From Pseudomonas helvetica (GTDB lineage Bacteria; Pseudomonadota; Gammaproteobacteria; Pseudomonadales; Pseudomonadaceae), in assembly GCF_039908645.1 (NCBI RefSeq), contig NZ_CP150917.1:184501-248500 (forward strand): a stretch of 64,000 bases of DNA, given 5' to 3'. Shown here piece by piece: positions 36,285-46,616 of this stretch (position 1 is the stretch's first letter; every line of letters starts with the position of its first letter). The notes below the pieces were generated by a model. The model was not told where the DNA came from and ran no database searches. It worked only from the letters and a program-made list of their open reading frames with translations. Made by a program: the position numbers and the translations under genes.

Positions 36285-36309
36285 ATCGGTGTTGTTCAAG
36301 CCATTGGGG

Positions 36310-37299
36310 TCAGCCGGAGATAATGCGGTTCTTGCCCTGGCGTTTGGCTCTGTACATCGCGGCGTCGGCGCGGGTGTACAGGCTGTCGATGGCTGCATCT
36401 TCTGCCGTGAGGCTGGTCAGGCCCTGGCTGACGGTGATGCTGAAGGTCTGCCCGTCATGGCTGAAACTCAAACGCTGGATTTCCCGTTGCAGGCGCTCGG
36501 CGACTTGCCTCGCCATCTCTGGCGCGCAGCCAGGGAATACCGCTGCAAACTCTTCACCGCCAATGCGCCCGAACAGGTCACCACGGCGCAATGCGGCGCG
36601 TCCGCATTCGGCGAGTTGTTGCAGCACTTGATCGCCTTGCTGATGGCCGTACGTGTCGTTGATGAGTTTGAAGTCATCGATATCCAGCAACAGAAACGCC
36701 AGCGGTGAACCTTGCAGGCGGGCCTGTTCGAACTCGTGGCTGGCGCATTCGAAGAAGTGTCGACGGTTGCTGCTTTGGGTCAGCACATCGGTGGTGGCGA
36801 GGCGTTGCAGCTCGGTTTCCAGCTGCTTCTTTTCGGTAATGTCCTCGGCGAAGCCGACTACGATCAGCGGTTGCCCGGGTTCGGCCTGACGATTGATGAA
36901 GCACTTGTCGCTGAGCCAGCGCACTTGGCCGTCGGCGGCGAAGATTCGGTATTCGCGGTCTTCAACTGCGCCTTTTTCCAGCACTTGGGCAAGGCTGCGT
37001 TCGGCATAGTCCAGATCGTCCGGGTAAACGCTGTCGCGCCATTGATGATAGTCAGCCAGCAGCAGGCCGGTCGAGCGACCGAAAATCCGTTCATAGGCCG
37101 GGCTGACATACAGCACCTGACGCGTTTCCCAGTTGAAAGCCCAGAGAACGGCATTGACGCTGACCAGCAACGAACTGAACAACTGTTCACGCTCGCTCAG
37201 GCGCGCGACTTCGCCCTGGGCATGCATCAAGGCCATCAGGGTTTGCGCGGCCTCGGGCCACTGTGGGTAGGGTAGGTCTTCCAGGTTCTTATTGACCAT
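36310..37299 (-). CDS. PAS-GGDEF diguanylate cyclase
   Basis: 329 residues from ATG 37299; the longer open frame extends only into an adjacent REPIN. A PAS sensor domain (about 42-160, with VLYVSPAYERIFG) precedes a GGDEF domain (about 165-325). The active-site motif is GGEEF (247-251) and an RxxD inhibitory site (238-241) lies exactly five residues before it, so it should be an active, feedback-inhibited c-di-GMP synthase. Possible targets in the window include PgaCD. No membrane segment is evident. Confidence 0.9.
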   Translation of the reverse strand: MVNKNLEDLPYPQWPEAAQTLMALMHAQGEVARLSEREQLFSSLLVSVNAVLWAFNWETRQVLYVSPAYERIFGRSTGLLLADYHQWRDSVYPDDLDYAERSLAQVLEKGAVEDREYRIFAADGQVRWLSDKCFINRQAEPGQPLIVVGFAEDITEKKQLETELQRLATTDVLTQSSNRRHFFECASHEFEQARLQGSPLAFLLLDIDDFKLINDTYGHQQGDQVLQQLAECGRAALRRGDLFGRIGGEEFAAVFPGCAPEMARQVAERLQREIQRLSFSHDGQTFSITVSQGLTSLTAEDAAIDSLYTRADAAMYRAKRQGKNRIISG

Positions 37300-37411
37300 C
37301 GGCACAACTCTCAAAGGGCGTGCCGCAAGTTCGATAGCGGCCACAACAAAGCCCGCCTGGATGGCGAAGTGCTCTTTGAGATAGGGGATTTTAAGCTTAG
37401 TTCCCGCTTTT

Positions 37412-37543
37412 TGTGGCGAGGGAGCTTGCTCCCGCTGGGCGGTATACCGCCCCAATCTGGCGACTGCGTTTTGTCAGTTAAAACGTGTCGCCAAGATTGC
37501 GAATGCTCTGCATTCGAGCGCGAGCAAGCTCGCTCGCCACAGG
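37412..37543. repeat. REPIN
   Basis: tgtggcgagggagcttgctc at the left and gcgagcaagctcgctcgcca at the right flank about 70 bp. The right unit is partly diverged. It abuts the desA stop codon. Read in the minus direction, its left unit creates the false N-terminal extension of the GGDEF gene. Confidence 0.85.
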
Positions 37544-37544
37544 G

Positions 37545-38723
37545 TCAGGCGGGGCGCAGAGAGTAGGTTTTCAACTGGTGGGCGAAGTCGCGCAGCGATT
37601 GAATACCGCTGGCTTCGGCTTCGTGGACCCAGTCCTTGATGGCCGCCAGCATGTCGTGGCCATTTGAGCTGGTCTTGATCCAGATCTGCTGCAAGGCCAG
37701 GCGCTTCTCGTAAATTACCTTCAGTGCGTGGCTGTGCTCGAGCATGGTCTGGATGCGCACATGGTGCTTGTCATCCAGCAGGCTGGTTTCTCGCGAGAGC
37801 AGGCGCTTGGCGCGATGGAATTGGTGGCGAACCGAATGGTCGACCTTTTCCAGCTCTTGCTTGACCAGCGGGCCGATCACCAGCTTGCGGTACTGGGCCA
37901 TGATCTGGAAGCGGTTGTTGAGGATCGCCATGGCGGTGTCCATGTCCAGGCTGCCTTTGCCTTCGACACGGTGGGCGATCGGTGCAACCCGCTGAACCTT
38001 GGCCAGGCGCAGGAAGCTGAAGACCTGGATCCACGCCCAGCCGAGGTCGAATTCCCACTTCTTCACCGACAGTTTTGCCGAGTTAGGGTAGGTGTGATGG
38101 TTGTTATGCAGTTCTTCACCACCGATCAGAATGCCCCAGGGCACCAGATTGGTCGCCGCATCACGGCATTCGAAGTTGCGGTAGCCAACGGCATGGCCCA
38201 GGCCATTGACCACGCCAGCGGCCCAGACCGGGATCCACATCATCTGGATCGCCCAGATGGTGATGCCGATAGTGCCGAACAGCAGCAGGTCGATGACGGC
38301 CATGATCGCCACACCCAGTAGCGGATAACGGCTGTAGAGGTTGCGTTCGATCCAGTCTTCAGGGCAGTTCTTGCCGTAAATGCGCAGGGTTTCGGGGTTC
38401 TCCGCTTCGGCGCGGTACAGCTCGGCACCTTTGCGCAAGACCGTGGACAGGCCTTTGATCACCGGGCTGTGCGGGTCGTCGACGGTTTCGCATTTGGCGT
38501 GATGCTTGCGGTGGATGGCAGTCCACTCGCGGGTGTTCTGCGCCGTGGTCAGCCACAGCCAGAAGCGGAAAAAGTGTTTCAGGCCGGCATTGAGCTCAAG
38601 GGAGCGATGGGCTGAATAACGATGCAGATAAACCGTGACGCCCACGATGGTGATGTGGGTCATTAACAGGGTGACTGCCACCAGTTGCCAGGGCGACAAG
38701 CCGAGTAAACCTTCGTACCACAT
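37545..38723 (-). CDS. desA: Delta-9 fatty acid (phospholipid acyl) desaturase
   Basis: 392 residues from ATG 38723 (MWYEGLLGLSPWQL); an upstream in-frame ATG at 38771 is less likely. Histidine boxes HRYSAH, HRKHH and HNNHH, with four membrane helices, define acyl-lipid desaturases. In P. aeruginosa the homologue DesA (PA0286) introduces a cis-9 double bond into phospholipid acyl chains under aerobic conditions. The divergent GGDEF-EAL gene and the following oscA-sbp-cysTWA block keep the same order as I recall for PA0286-PA0280, which supports the assignment. Confidence 0.9.
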   Translation of the reverse strand: MWYEGLLGLSPWQLVAVTLLMTHITIVGVTVYLHRYSAHRSLELNAGLKHFFRFWLWLTTAQNTREWTAIHRKHHAKCETVDDPHSPVIKGLSTVLRKGAELYRAEAENPETLRIYGKNCPEDWIERNLYSRYPLLGVAIMAVIDLLLFGTIGITIWAIQMMWIPVWAAGVVNGLGHAVGYRNFECRDAATNLVPWGILIGGEELHNNHHTYPNSAKLSVKKWEFDLGWAWIQVFSFLRLAKVQRVAPIAHRVEGKGSLDMDTAMAILNNRFQIMAQYRKLVIGPLVKQELEKVDHSVRHQFHRAKRLLSRETSLLDDKHHVRIQTMLEHSHALKVIYEKRLALQQIWIKTSSNGHDMLAAIKDWVHEAEASGIQSLRDFAHQLKTYSLRPA

Positions 38724-38859
38724 AGGCTGTATGGCCCTCGATAAAGAAAAAAACAGCTGGCGCATTATCACTCAGCACACAGATAAAACCAGTCGCGCTT
38801 TCAGATAAGAGTGGCTGGATGTTTCTTTAATCTATAATTCCAACCTTTTTTGTAAGGCC

Positions 38860-40791
38860 ATGGACGACCGAATGTCTGCTTCTTATCGCGATGCCCTGCG
38901 TGCAGCGCTGCTCTACCTGGTGTTTTCTGTCGTTTGGCTGAAATTCACTGGTTATTTATTAACCAATTTATTCGATGAATCCGCAGATCTTCAGCAATGG
39001 CAACTGATCAACGGTTATGTCTGGGTGGTGCTTAGCGCTGGGTTTATCTTCACCGCCCGGGCTCGTTTGCTGTGTTTTCTTGGAGTCGGCGCCAAATTAC
39101 GCCAGCGAAACGAAGATCGCGCACGATTGCGCCAGGCGCAGGCGGTGTTCGATTGCACGCGAGAAGGGGTATTGGTCACTGACCGCCAGGGGGTGATCGT
39201 CCACGTCAATCGGGCCTTTATGGACATCACCGGTTATCAGGCCGAAGAGGTGTTGGGCCAGAGGCCCAGCCTGTTCAAGTCCGGTCATCATCCGCCGGAT
39301 TTCTATCAAGTGATGTTCGAGAGTCTGAAACGTACCCGCGAATGGAGCGGCGAGATCTGGAACCGGCGCAAAAGCGGTGAAATTTATCCGCAATGGCAGA
39401 CCATCCGGGTCATTCACGATGACCATAGCCAGCTCAGCCACTATGTGGCGGTGTTTTCCGACATCAGCGCGATCAAGAACTCCGAGCACGAACTCGCGCA
39501 TCTGGCGCACCACGACCCGCTGACCGACCTGCCCAATCGTTTGCTGTTCAGTGATCGCGTCGAGCAGGCGCTGGCGTCGGCGCAGATCCACAAGCGTGGG
39601 TGTGCGTTGCTGATGATCGATCTGGACCATTTCAAGATGATCAACGACAGTCTCGGGCATAACGTTGGCGATCAACTGCTCAAAGCGACGGCGGTGCGTC
39701 TGCAAGGCCTGTTTGGCCCCGGTGTTACGCTGGCGCGTTTGGGTGGCGACGAGTTTGCCGTGTTGGCCGAGAACTGTCCGCAAGTGGTGCAGGCGGCCGC
39801 GTTGGCGCAGCGGATCATTGAGGGCCTGAAAGAGCCGTTTTTCATCGTGGCTCACCCGTTGTTCATCAATGCCAGTGTCGGTATCAGCCTGTTCCCCAGC
39901 GACGCGCTGAGCGCCGAACAATTGCTGCGCAATGCCGATTCGGCGTTGTTCAAGGCCAAGAATTCGGGGCGCGACGGTTATGCCTTGTACACCGAGGAGT
40001 TGACTGCCCACGCCCAGCACCGGGTCGAGATGGCCTTCGAATTGCGCCGCGCGCTGGAGCAGCAGGAGTTGCGGGTGTACTACCAGCCGGTGCACGACCT
40101 CACGACCCGCCGTTTGATCGGCGTTGAAGCGCTGGTTCGCTGGCAGCATCCACAGCGGGGGCTGGTGCCGCCGGGTGAGTTCATTCCGATTGCCGAACGC
40201 ACCGGGTTGATCGCCGAGATTGATGCCTGGGTGATGCAACAGGCCTGTCAGCAGATGTGTGCCTGGCAGAACGCCGGGGTGGTGTTGTCATTTGTTGCGG
40301 TGAACGTTTCCACCCGCCTGTTTGCCCGGCGCGAACTGTTTGAGCGGGTTGCCCAAGTGCTGCACGACACGGGACTGGACCCGGCGTGCCTGGAGCTGGA
40401 AGTGACCGAAAGCGCAGTGATGGACGATCCGGAAGTCGCGCTGGAACAAATGCACCGCTTACGCGAACTGGGCGTGCGGCTGGCCATCGATGACTTTGGT
40501 ACCGGTTATTCATCGTTGCTGCGACTTAAGCGTCTGCCAGTGCAGAAACTCAAGATCGATCAGGGCTTTGTCGCTGGCCTGCCGTTGGATGAGGACGATG
40601 CGGCGATCGTTCGAGTGATCATCGCCCTCGCGCAAAGCATGGGCATGCAGGTACACGCCGAAGGCATCGAGCAGGTCGAGCAGGCGGCGTTTTTGCTCGA
40701 GCAGGGTTGTGATCTGGGCCAGGGCTACTGGTTTGGCCGACCGATGCCGGCTCATGAGCTGGACTGGACGCGAGCGCCGGTGATTCGGTAA
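38860..40791 (+). CDS. Membrane PAS-GGDEF-EAL c-di-GMP protein (PA0285-like)
   Basis: 643 residues. Two membrane helices (about 13-32 and 50-72), a PAS domain (about 92-205), GGDEF at 295-299 and an EAL domain with GVEALVRW (EAL 423-425) and DDFGTGYSS, so both catalytic motifs look intact. No RxxD inhibitory site precedes GGDEF. The net direction (c-di-GMP synthesis or breakdown) cannot be read from the sequence. The ATG at 38860 sits only two bases after AAGG; ATG 38872 is an alternative start. Divergent from desA. Confidence 0.9.
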   Translation: MDDRMSASYRDALRAALLYLVFSVVWLKFTGYLLTNLFDESADLQQWQLINGYVWVVLSAGFIFTARARLLCFLGVGAKLRQRNEDRARLRQAQAVFDCTREGVLVTDRQGVIVHVNRAFMDITGYQAEEVLGQRPSLFKSGHHPPDFYQVMFESLKRTREWSGEIWNRRKSGEIYPQWQTIRVIHDDHSQLSHYVAVFSDISAIKNSEHELAHLAHHDPLTDLPNRLLFSDRVEQALASAQIHKRGCALLMIDLDHFKMINDSLGHNVGDQLLKATAVRLQGLFGPGVTLARLGGDEFAVLAENCPQVVQAAALAQRIIEGLKEPFFIVAHPLFINASVGISLFPSDALSAEQLLRNADSALFKAKNSGRDGYALYTEELTAHAQHRVEMAFELRRALEQQELRVYYQPVHDLTTRRLIGVEALVRWQHPQRGLVPPGEFIPIAERTGLIAEIDAWVMQQACQQMCAWQNAGVVLSFVAVNVSTRLFARRELFERVAQVLHDTGLDPACLELEVTESAVMDDPEVALEQMHRLRELGVRLAIDDFGTGYSSLLRLKRLPVQKLKIDQGFVAGLPLDEDDAAIVRVIIALAQSMGMQVHAEGIEQVEQAAFLLEQGCDLGQGYWFGRPMPAHELDWTRAPVIR

Positions 40792-40803
40792 ACACCGCGC
40801 TCT

Positions 40804-40938
40804 TGTGGCGAGGGGGCTTGCCCCCGTTGGGCTGCGCAGCAGTCCCGATATCAGCAGCCCGGTTCTTTCAGACATATCGCGTGTTCCGATTTTACGGCTG
40901 CTTCGCACCCGAACGGGGGCAAGCCCCCTCGCCACAGA
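40804..40938. repeat. REPIN (ggggcttgcccc class)
   Basis: tgtggcgagggggcttgccc and gggcaagccccctcgccaca flank about 90 bp, just after the GGDEF-EAL stop. Confidence 0.9.
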
Positions 40939-41004
40939 GGCTGCGAAATTTTCAAAATCTGCAAATCCTTGTCCTGCCAGTTAATGTCTTTCAGTTATAT
41001 AAAC

Positions 41005-41029
41005 ATTCTTAAATAGTATTTTTAAGAAT
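41005..41029. promoter_or_regulatory. Inverted repeat in the oscA promoter region
   Basis: Perfect 9-bp palindrome ATTCTTAAA-tagtatt-TTTAAGAAT in an AT-rich block 81 bp before oscA. The location suggests control by sulfur status; CysB is the natural candidate regulator, but CysB sites are degenerate and this is inference. The rest of 40939-41109 holds no gene. Confidence 0.5.
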
Positions 41030-41109
41030 ATCTGCGTCTATCTACTATTGCCCTCACGCCGTAAGCAGTGCCGCCACTGCCAGGCACATCTCATTGAAGG
41101 AGCAGCACC

Positions 41110-41292
41110 ATGAGCGCATCTCTACGTAGCGTTGACGGCCAGGACGAAGCAACCATTTTGCGTGAGATCCAGAGCGCACTGCGCGATCTGCGCTTTGGGG
41201 CAGTAGAAATCACCGTGCACAACGCCCAGGTGGTTCAGATCGAACGCAAAGAGAAATTCCGTTTGCAGAACCCAGGCAACAAGCCGAGCTGA
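41110..41292 (+). CDS. oscA: Sulfur starvation response protein OscA (DUF2292)
   Basis: 60 residues, AAGGAG upstream. The core LREIQSALRDLRFGAVEITVHNAQ, then QVVQIERKEKFRL, matches the YezD/DUF2292 fold. In Pseudomonas oscA lies before sbp and is needed for use of organosulfur compounds, notably when chromate limits sulfate uptake. Here it precedes sbp by 75 bp, so co-expression under sulfur starvation is likely. (Length of quoted motifs shortened; the match is by pattern memory.). Confidence 0.88.
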   Translation: MSASLRSVDGQDEATILREIQSALRDLRFGAVEITVHNAQVVQIERKEKFRLQNPGNKPS

Positions 41293-41367
41293 AGCACTAC
41301 TCAACGGGCAACCCGATTCCGGAAAACCATAAGAACAGCCAACACAAAAGAATTCAGGAGCTGCACC

Positions 41368-42381
41368 ATGTCGTCGATTCGCCGTTACGCTTTGGCCGCT
41401 CTGGCCAGCGCTATTTTTACAGGTTCCGCGGTTGCCAAGGATTATGAACTGCTCAATGTGTCGTACGACCCGACCCGCGAGCTGTATCAGGACTACAACA
41501 CCGAGTTCATCAACTTCTGGAAGAAAGAGCACGCTGGTGACAACGTGAAGATCCAGCAATCCCATGGTGGTTCGGGCAAACAGGGCCGGGCGGTGATTGA
41601 TGGACTGCGGGCCGACGTGGTGACCCTGGCCCTGGCCGGTGACATCGACGAAATCGCCAAACTCGGCAAAACCCTGCCGGCCGACTGGCAAAAGCGCCTG
41701 CCGGACGCCAGCACGCCGTACACCTCGACCATCGTGTTCCTGGTGCGCAAGGGCAACCCCAAAGGCATCAAGGACTGGGGCGACCTGACCAAAAACGGTG
41801 TTGAAGTCATCACCCCGAACCCGAAAACCTCCGGCGGTGCGCGCTGGAACTTCCTCGCGGCCTGGGCCTATGGCCTGAAAGCCAACGGCGGTAACGAAGC
41901 CAAGGCCAAAGAGTACGTGCAAACGCTGTTCAAGCATGTCCCGGTACTCGACACAGGCGCTCGCGGTTCGACCATTACCTTCGTCAACAATGGTCAGGGT
42001 GACGTGTTGCTGGCCTGGGAAAACGAAGCCTTCCTGGCGCTGAAAGAACAGGGCGGCGCTGACAAGTTCGACATCGTCGTGCCTTCGCTGTCGATTCTCG
42101 CCGAACCGCCCGTAGCGGTCGTCGACAAGAACGCCGAGAAGAAGGGCAACGAGCAGATCGCCGAAGCCTACCTCAAGCACCTGTACAGCCCGGCTGGTCA
42201 GGAAATTGCTGCGAAAAACTTCTACCGCCCGCGTGACAAGGACGTGGCCGCCAAGTACGCCAAACAGTTCCCGACCCTGGAGCTGGTGACCATCGACAAG
42301 GATTTTGGTGGCTGGAAATCCGCCCAGCCGAAATTCTTCAATGACGGTGGCGTGTTCGACCAGATCTATCAGGCGCAGTAA
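41368..42381 (+). CDS. sbp: Sulfate-binding periplasmic protein
   Basis: 337 residues with a 23-residue signal peptide ending AVA, then [20 protein letters not shown], the start typical of Sbp/CysP. A conserved [12 protein letters not shown] segment (in [14 protein letters not shown]) holds sulfate-contacting residues. It delivers sulfate or thiosulfate to CysTWA encoded next. Confidence 0.95.
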   Translation: MSSIRRYALAALASAIFTGSAVAKDYELLNVSYDPTRELYQDYNTEFINFWKKEHAGDNVKIQQSHGGSGKQGRAVIDGLRADVVTLALAGDIDEIAKLGKTLPADWQKRLPDASTPYTSTIVFLVRKGNPKGIKDWGDLTKNGVEVITPNPKTSGGARWNFLAAWAYGLKANGGNEAKAKEYVQTLFKHVPVLDTGARGSTITFVNNGQGDVLLAWENEAFLALKEQGGADKFDIVVPSLSILAEPPVAVVDKNAEKKGNEQIAEAYLKHLYSPAGQEIAAKNFYRPRDKDVAAKYAKQFPTLELVTIDKDFGGWKSAQPKFFNDGGVFDQIYQAQ

Positions 42382-42402
42382 CCTGAAATAGATCGGCAAA
42401 CG

Positions 42403-42429
42403 AGCCCCGAATTCACCGTCGGGGCTTTA
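42403..42429 (+). terminator. Attenuating hairpin between sbp and cysT
   Basis: Stem agccccga / tcggggct with an 8-base loop followed by ttt. The T-run is short, so termination is probably partial. This would give more sbp than permease mRNA, as is common between binding-protein and permease genes. Confidence 0.55.
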
Positions 42430-42452
42430 TGCATTCTCAACCAAGGACTTTT

Positions 42453-43271
42453 ATGTCGCGTCGTATCTCCCCCGTCATACCCGGCTTCGGGCTGACGCTG
42501 GGCTACACCTTGGTGTACCTCAGTCTGATTGTGCTCATACCACTGGCGGCGATGTTCGTGCATGCCGCTCAACTCACCTGGGATCAGTTCTGGGCAATCA
42601 TCTCGGCGCCACGGGTGCTGGCGGCATTGAAGCTCAGTTTCGGCACCGCGCTGTACGCCGCGATCATCAACGGCATCATCGGCACGTTGCTGGCCTGGGT
42701 GCTGGTGCGTTACACCTTCCCCGGACGCAAGATCATCGACGCGATGATCGACCTGCCGTTCGCATTGCCGACGGCCGTGGCCGGTATTGCGCTGACGGCG
42801 CTGTACACGCCGACCGGTCTGGTCGGGCAGTTCGCCGCGGACCTGGGGTTCAAGATCGCCTACACGCCGCTCGGCATCACGCTGGCGCTGACCTTCGTCA
42901 CGCTGCCATTCGTGGTGCGTACGGTGCAGCCGGTACTGGCCGACATCCCGCGAGAGATCGAAGAGGCCGCCGCGTGCCTGGGCGCCAAGCCGTTGCAGGT
43001 GTTCCGTTACATTCTGATGCCGGCGTTGCTGCCGGCGTGGCTGACCGGTTTTGCCCTGGCGTTTGCCCGTGGCGTCGGTGAGTACGGCTCGGTGATTTTC
43101 ATCGCCGGCAACATGCCGATGAAAACCGAAATCCTGCCGCTGCTGATCATGGTCAAGCTCGACCAATACGACTACACCGGCGCTACCTCCATTGGCGTGC
43201 TGATGCTGGTGGTTTCCTTCGTCCTGTTGCTGCTGATCAACTTGTTGCAGCGGCGCATCGAAACCCCATAA
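42453..43271 (+). CDS. cysT: Sulfate ABC transporter permease CysT (CysU)
   Basis: 272 residues from ATG 42453 with AAGGA upstream (ATG 42429 lies within the hairpin's edge and is less likely). Six membrane helices and the permease EAA loop ([18 protein letters not shown]) that docks CysA. Forms the membrane channel with CysW. Confidence 0.94.
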   Translation: MSRRISPVIPGFGLTLGYTLVYLSLIVLIPLAAMFVHAAQLTWDQFWAIISAPRVLAALKLSFGTALYAAIINGIIGTLLAWVLVRYTFPGRKIIDAMIDLPFALPTAVAGIALTALYTPTGLVGQFAADLGFKIAYTPLGITLALTFVTLPFVVRTVQPVLADIPREIEEAAACLGAKPLQVFRYILMPALLPAWLTGFALAFARGVGEYGSVIFIAGNMPMKTEILPLLIMVKLDQYDYTGATSIGVLMLVVSFVLLLLINLLQRRIETP

Positions 43272-43284
43272 GGAGGCGCGAAAA

Positions 43285-44157
43285 ATGTCCCAATCGTCTA
43301 TTGCCGCCGCGTCTTCGGCCAACGCCGCCCGTCGTGGCAGCGCTGTTTCTCGGCGAATTCTGATCGGCCTTGGCTGGCTGATTTTTGCGCTGTTCCTGCT
43401 GCTGCCGCTGTTCATCGTGGTGTCCCAAGGCTTGAAGCTGGGCCTCGGCGCATTTTTTACCGCGATCTTTGAGCCCGACGCCTTGTCGGCTCTGAAGCTG
43501 ACCGTCATAGCGGTGTTGATTTCGGTGCCGTTGAACCTGGTGTTCGGCGTAAGCGCGGCCTGGTGCGTGAGCAAATACTCGTTCCGTGGCAAGAGCATGC
43601 TGGTGACCCTGATCGACTTGCCGTTCTCGGTGTCGCCGGTGATCGCCGGTCTGGTCTACGTGCTGATGTTCGGTGCCCAGGGGATTTTTGGCCCGTGGCT
43701 GCAGGATCACGACATCCAGATCGTCTTCGCCTTGCCGGGCATCGTGCTGGCGACGATTTTCGTCACCGTGCCGTTTGTAGCGCGTGAGCTGATCCCGCTG
43801 ATGCAGGAGCAGGGCACGCAAGAAGAGGAAGCCGCACGGCTGCTGGGTGCCAACGGTTGGCAGATGTTCTGGCACGTGACCGTGCCGAACATCAAGTGGG
43901 GCCTGATCTACGGCGTGGTGCTGTGTACCGCGCGGGCGATGGGTGAGTTCGGTGCGGTGTCGGTGGTGTCCGGGCACATTCGCGGGGTGACCAACACCCT
44001 GCCGCTGCACGTCGAGATCCTCTACAACGAATACAACCACGTTGCCGCGTTTGCCGTTGCGAGCCTGTTGCTGATCCTGGCGCTCTTCATCCTGCTGCTC
44101 AAGCAGTGGAGCGAAAACCGTATTAACCGCCTGCGCGCCAGCGCCGCGGAGGAATAA
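43285..44157 (+). CDS. cysW: Sulfate ABC transporter permease CysW
   Basis: 290 residues, AAGGAGG upstream. Six membrane helices and an EAA loop ([19 protein letters not shown]). Second permease of the sulfate transporter, 13 bp after cysT and 3 bp before cysA. Confidence 0.94.
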   Translation: MSQSSIAAASSANAARRGSAVSRRILIGLGWLIFALFLLLPLFIVVSQGLKLGLGAFFTAIFEPDALSALKLTVIAVLISVPLNLVFGVSAAWCVSKYSFRGKSMLVTLIDLPFSVSPVIAGLVYVLMFGAQGIFGPWLQDHDIQIVFALPGIVLATIFVTVPFVARELIPLMQEQGTQEEEAARLLGANGWQMFWHVTVPNIKWGLIYGVVLCTARAMGEFGAVSVVSGHIRGVTNTLPLHVEILYNEYNHVAAFAVASLLLILALFILLLKQWSENRINRLRASAAEE

Positions 44158-44160
44158 GTC

Positions 44161-45150
44161 ATGTCGATCGAAGTCCGTAATGTCAGCAAGAACTTCAACG
44201 CGTTCAAGGCGCTGAACAGCATCAACCTGGACATCCAGAGCGGCGAGCTGGTGGCGTTGCTCGGTCCGTCCGGCTGCGGCAAGACCACTTTGCTGCGGAT
44301 CATCGCCGGCCTGGAAACCCCGGACGCCGGCAGCATTGTGTTCCATGGTGAAGACGTCTCCGGCCACGACGTGCGTGATCGCAACGTCGGCTTTGTGTTC
44401 CAGCACTACGCCTTGTTCCGCCACATGACCGTGTTCGATAACGTCGCGTTTGGCTTGCGCATGAAGCCGAAAAACCAGCGTCCGAGCGAAAGCCAGATCG
44501 CGGTCAAAGTCCATGAGCTGCTGAACATGGTGCAACTGGATTGGCTGTCGGATCGCTACCCGGAACAACTCTCTGGTGGTCAGCGTCAGCGCATCGCCTT
44601 GGCCCGTGCCTTGGCGGTTGAGCCGAAAGTCTTGCTGCTCGACGAACCGTTCGGCGCGCTGGATGCCAAGGTTCGTAAAGAGCTGCGGCGCTGGTTGGCG
44701 CGACTGCACGAAGATATCAACCTGACCTCGGTGTTCGTGACCCACGACCAGGAAGAGGCGATGGAAGTGGCCGACCGCATCGTGGTGATGAACAAGGGCG
44801 TGATCGAGCAGATCGGTTCACCGGGTGACGTCTACGAAAACCCGGCCAGCGATTTCGTCTACCACTTCCTCGGCGATTCGAACCGCCTGCACCTGGGCGA
44901 CGACAATCACGTGCTGTTCCGCCCTCATGAAGTGTCGCTGTCGCGCACCGAGCTTGCGGATCACCACGCGGCGCAAGTACGTGATATCCGCCCGCTGGGT
45001 GCGACCACCCGCATCACTTTGAAGGTCGAGGGCCAGAGCGAACTGATCGAAGCTGAAGTAGTGAAGGATCACGACAGCCTGACCGGCCTGGCCAAGGGCG
45101 AGACGCTGTTCTTCAAACCCAAGGTCTGGCAGAAAGTCGCCAACCTCTGA
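44161..45150 (+). CDS. cysA: Sulfate ABC transporter ATP-binding protein CysA
   Basis: 329 residues. Walker A GPSGCGKT (35-42), signature LSGGQRQR, Walker [13 protein letters not shown] and the His switch VTHDQEEA; a C-terminal TOBE-like regulatory domain follows (about 235-329). It powers sulfate/thiosulfate import with Sbp and CysTW. Last gene of the block; a partial REP follows. Confidence 0.95.
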   Translation: MSIEVRNVSKNFNAFKALNSINLDIQSGELVALLGPSGCGKTTLLRIIAGLETPDAGSIVFHGEDVSGHDVRDRNVGFVFQHYALFRHMTVFDNVAFGLRMKPKNQRPSESQIAVKVHELLNMVQLDWLSDRYPEQLSGGQRQRIALARALAVEPKVLLLDEPFGALDAKVRKELRRWLARLHEDINLTSVFVTHDQEEAMEVADRIVVMNKGVIEQIGSPGDVYENPASDFVYHFLGDSNRLHLGDDNHVLFRPHEVSLSRTELADHHAAQVRDIRPLGATTRITLKVEGQSELIEAEVVKDHDSLTGLAKGETLFFKPKVWQKVANL

Positions 45151-45193
45151 AAAATATCGCCGGCTTGCCTCTCCCACGGGGTCTGCACTGACC

Positions 45194-45225
45194 TGTGGCG
45201 AGGGAGCTTGCTCCTTCGCCACAAA
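45194..45225. repeat. Collapsed REP hairpin
   Basis: ctgtggcgagggagcttgctccttcgccacaa: one REP unit whose right arm directly follows the left arm, lacking the spacer found in the other elements. Could be a REPIN deletion product. Confidence 0.75.
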
Positions 45226-45231
45226 AGCGTC

Positions 45232-45756
45232 TTATGCTGCTGCATTTTTGCGATTAATTCGCACCCCACCCGCCCGCGCCTCGATCTGCTCTTTGAGCTC
45301 ATGCCGCAAGCCCAGTAAAAACCCCAGTTCGGCCACCACAAACAACGGCCCGACGATCAATCCCGTCACATCATCGACAAACGCCGGTTTGCGTCCTTCG
45401 TAGTGATGGCCGACAAACTGGATCGCCCAGCCGACCACAAACATCGCAATGCCACTGCTCAACCAGAGCAGAGTGCTGTGCGCCGCAAGAATCTGGCCTA
45501 GCCAAACGGACAGGCCCAGCAGCACCGTCATCACCATGCCAAGGCGTATTTCCAGGCGCAAATAGAACCACGCCGACGCCAGCGCCAATAGCACCGCCGG
45601 AGACAGCCAGAGCCCGGCCACCGGCCATCCTGGCCGTGACAGCAACACCGCAACGGCGACCACGATCAGTGGAATGCCAATGAAGTGGCTGGCGATGTTG
45701 CGCGGGTCACGGTGGTACGCGGCGTATTGACTGAGGTGGTCAACGAGGCTTTTCAT
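45232..45756 (-). CDS. Mpo1-like (DUF962) membrane protein
   Basis: 174 residues from ATG 45756 with AGGAGG upstream. The N-terminal motif YAAYHRDPRNIASHFIGIP, the later FVGHHYEGRKPAF with paired His and several membrane helices match DUF962; yeast Mpo1 in this family is a 2-hydroxy fatty acid dioxygenase. A lipid role is inferred from the family. Divergent from a Crp/Fnr-type regulator 85 bp away. Confidence 0.86.
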   Translation of the reverse strand: MKSLVDHLSQYAAYHRDPRNIASHFIGIPLIVVAVAVLLSRPGWPVAGLWLSPAVLLALASAWFYLRLEIRLGMVMTVLLGLSVWLGQILAAHSTLLWLSSGIAMFVVGWAIQFVGHHYEGRKPAFVDDVTGLIVGPLFVVAELGFLLGLRHELKEQIEARAGGVRINRKNAAA

Positions 45757-45841
45757 TGTTATTCCTCCTGTAGGGATCTCGATCATGCCCTGCGGTCCGT
45801 CGTTGCTCTGTCAGCCAGACGACAATCATCTTGGAGTTTTC

Positions 45842-46528
45842 ATGGATATGCAGGTCTGGCGGTCGCGCCTGATGAGTGGCCAGTGGTTCAGCCATTTGCC
45901 GCCCTCGTTACAGGATAGTCTGCTGTCCCTGGCCCGCGTGCGGCGGTTGTCGCCGGGGCAACGGCTGTTCAAGCGCGGCGATCCACCGTGTGGTCTGTAC
46001 GCGGTGCTCGAAGGTGCGATACGCGTGGGCGCCGTGAGCGAACAGGGCAAGGAGGCGTTGTTGAGCCTGATCGAGCCGCCGCACTGGTTCGGTGAAATCA
46101 GTCTGTTCGATGGCCAGCCGCGCACCCACGACGCCTATGGCGTGGGCCACTGCATTCTGTTGCACATACCGCAGGCAGCGCTGCTCACCTTGCTCGAAGA
46201 ACAGCCGCACTATTGGCGACAGCTGGCCTTGCTGATGAGCCATAAATTGCGCCTGACGTTCATCAATCTCGAACAGTTGACCCTGTTGCCGGCCCCGGCC
46301 CGCGTGGCGCATCGCTTGCTGATGATTGCCGACGGCTACGGTGAGATCGAACCGGCACGGCGTACTTTGCAACTGCCTCAGGAGCAGTTGGCGTTGCTGC
46401 TTTCGCTGTCGCGGCAGACCACCAACCAGATCCTCAAGGAACTGGAGAGCCAAGGCATTCTCAACCTGAGTTATGGCGAGATAGAGATCCTCGATCCAGG
46501 GCGGTTGCGGGCGATGGCGAGCGTCTGA
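45842..46528 (+). CDS. Crp/Fnr-family transcriptional regulator
   Basis: 228 residues from ATG 45842 with TTGGAG upstream. The N-terminal cyclic-nucleotide-type sensor domain (LFKRGDPPCGLYAVLEGAIR, then GEISLFDGQPR) precedes a winged HTH (LPQEQLALLLSLSRQTTNQIL). The cysteines needed for an FNR-type iron-sulfur cluster are not evident, so a Crp-like effector or ligand-free mode is more likely. It may regulate the divergent Mpo1-like gene. Confidence 0.88.
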   Translation: MDMQVWRSRLMSGQWFSHLPPSLQDSLLSLARVRRLSPGQRLFKRGDPPCGLYAVLEGAIRVGAVSEQGKEALLSLIEPPHWFGEISLFDGQPRTHDAYGVGHCILLHIPQAALLTLLEEQPHYWRQLALLMSHKLRLTFINLEQLTLLPAPARVAHRLLMIADGYGEIEPARRTLQLPQEQLALLLSLSRQTTNQILKELESQGILNLSYGEIEILDPGRLRAMASV

Positions 46529-46616
46529 GTCGGCCGTCTCATCCGAAATAACCGTTAGTGATGGGCTTTGTGCGCCAAGGCGCCTAGCCTGTGGTGATGA
46601 TTATTCGAGGTGTGCC

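Noticed and set aside
37300..37455. N-terminal extension of the GGDEF gene
   Set aside because: It is translation of a REPIN and its flank (AQREQAPSPQ); ATG 37299 begins the real protein.
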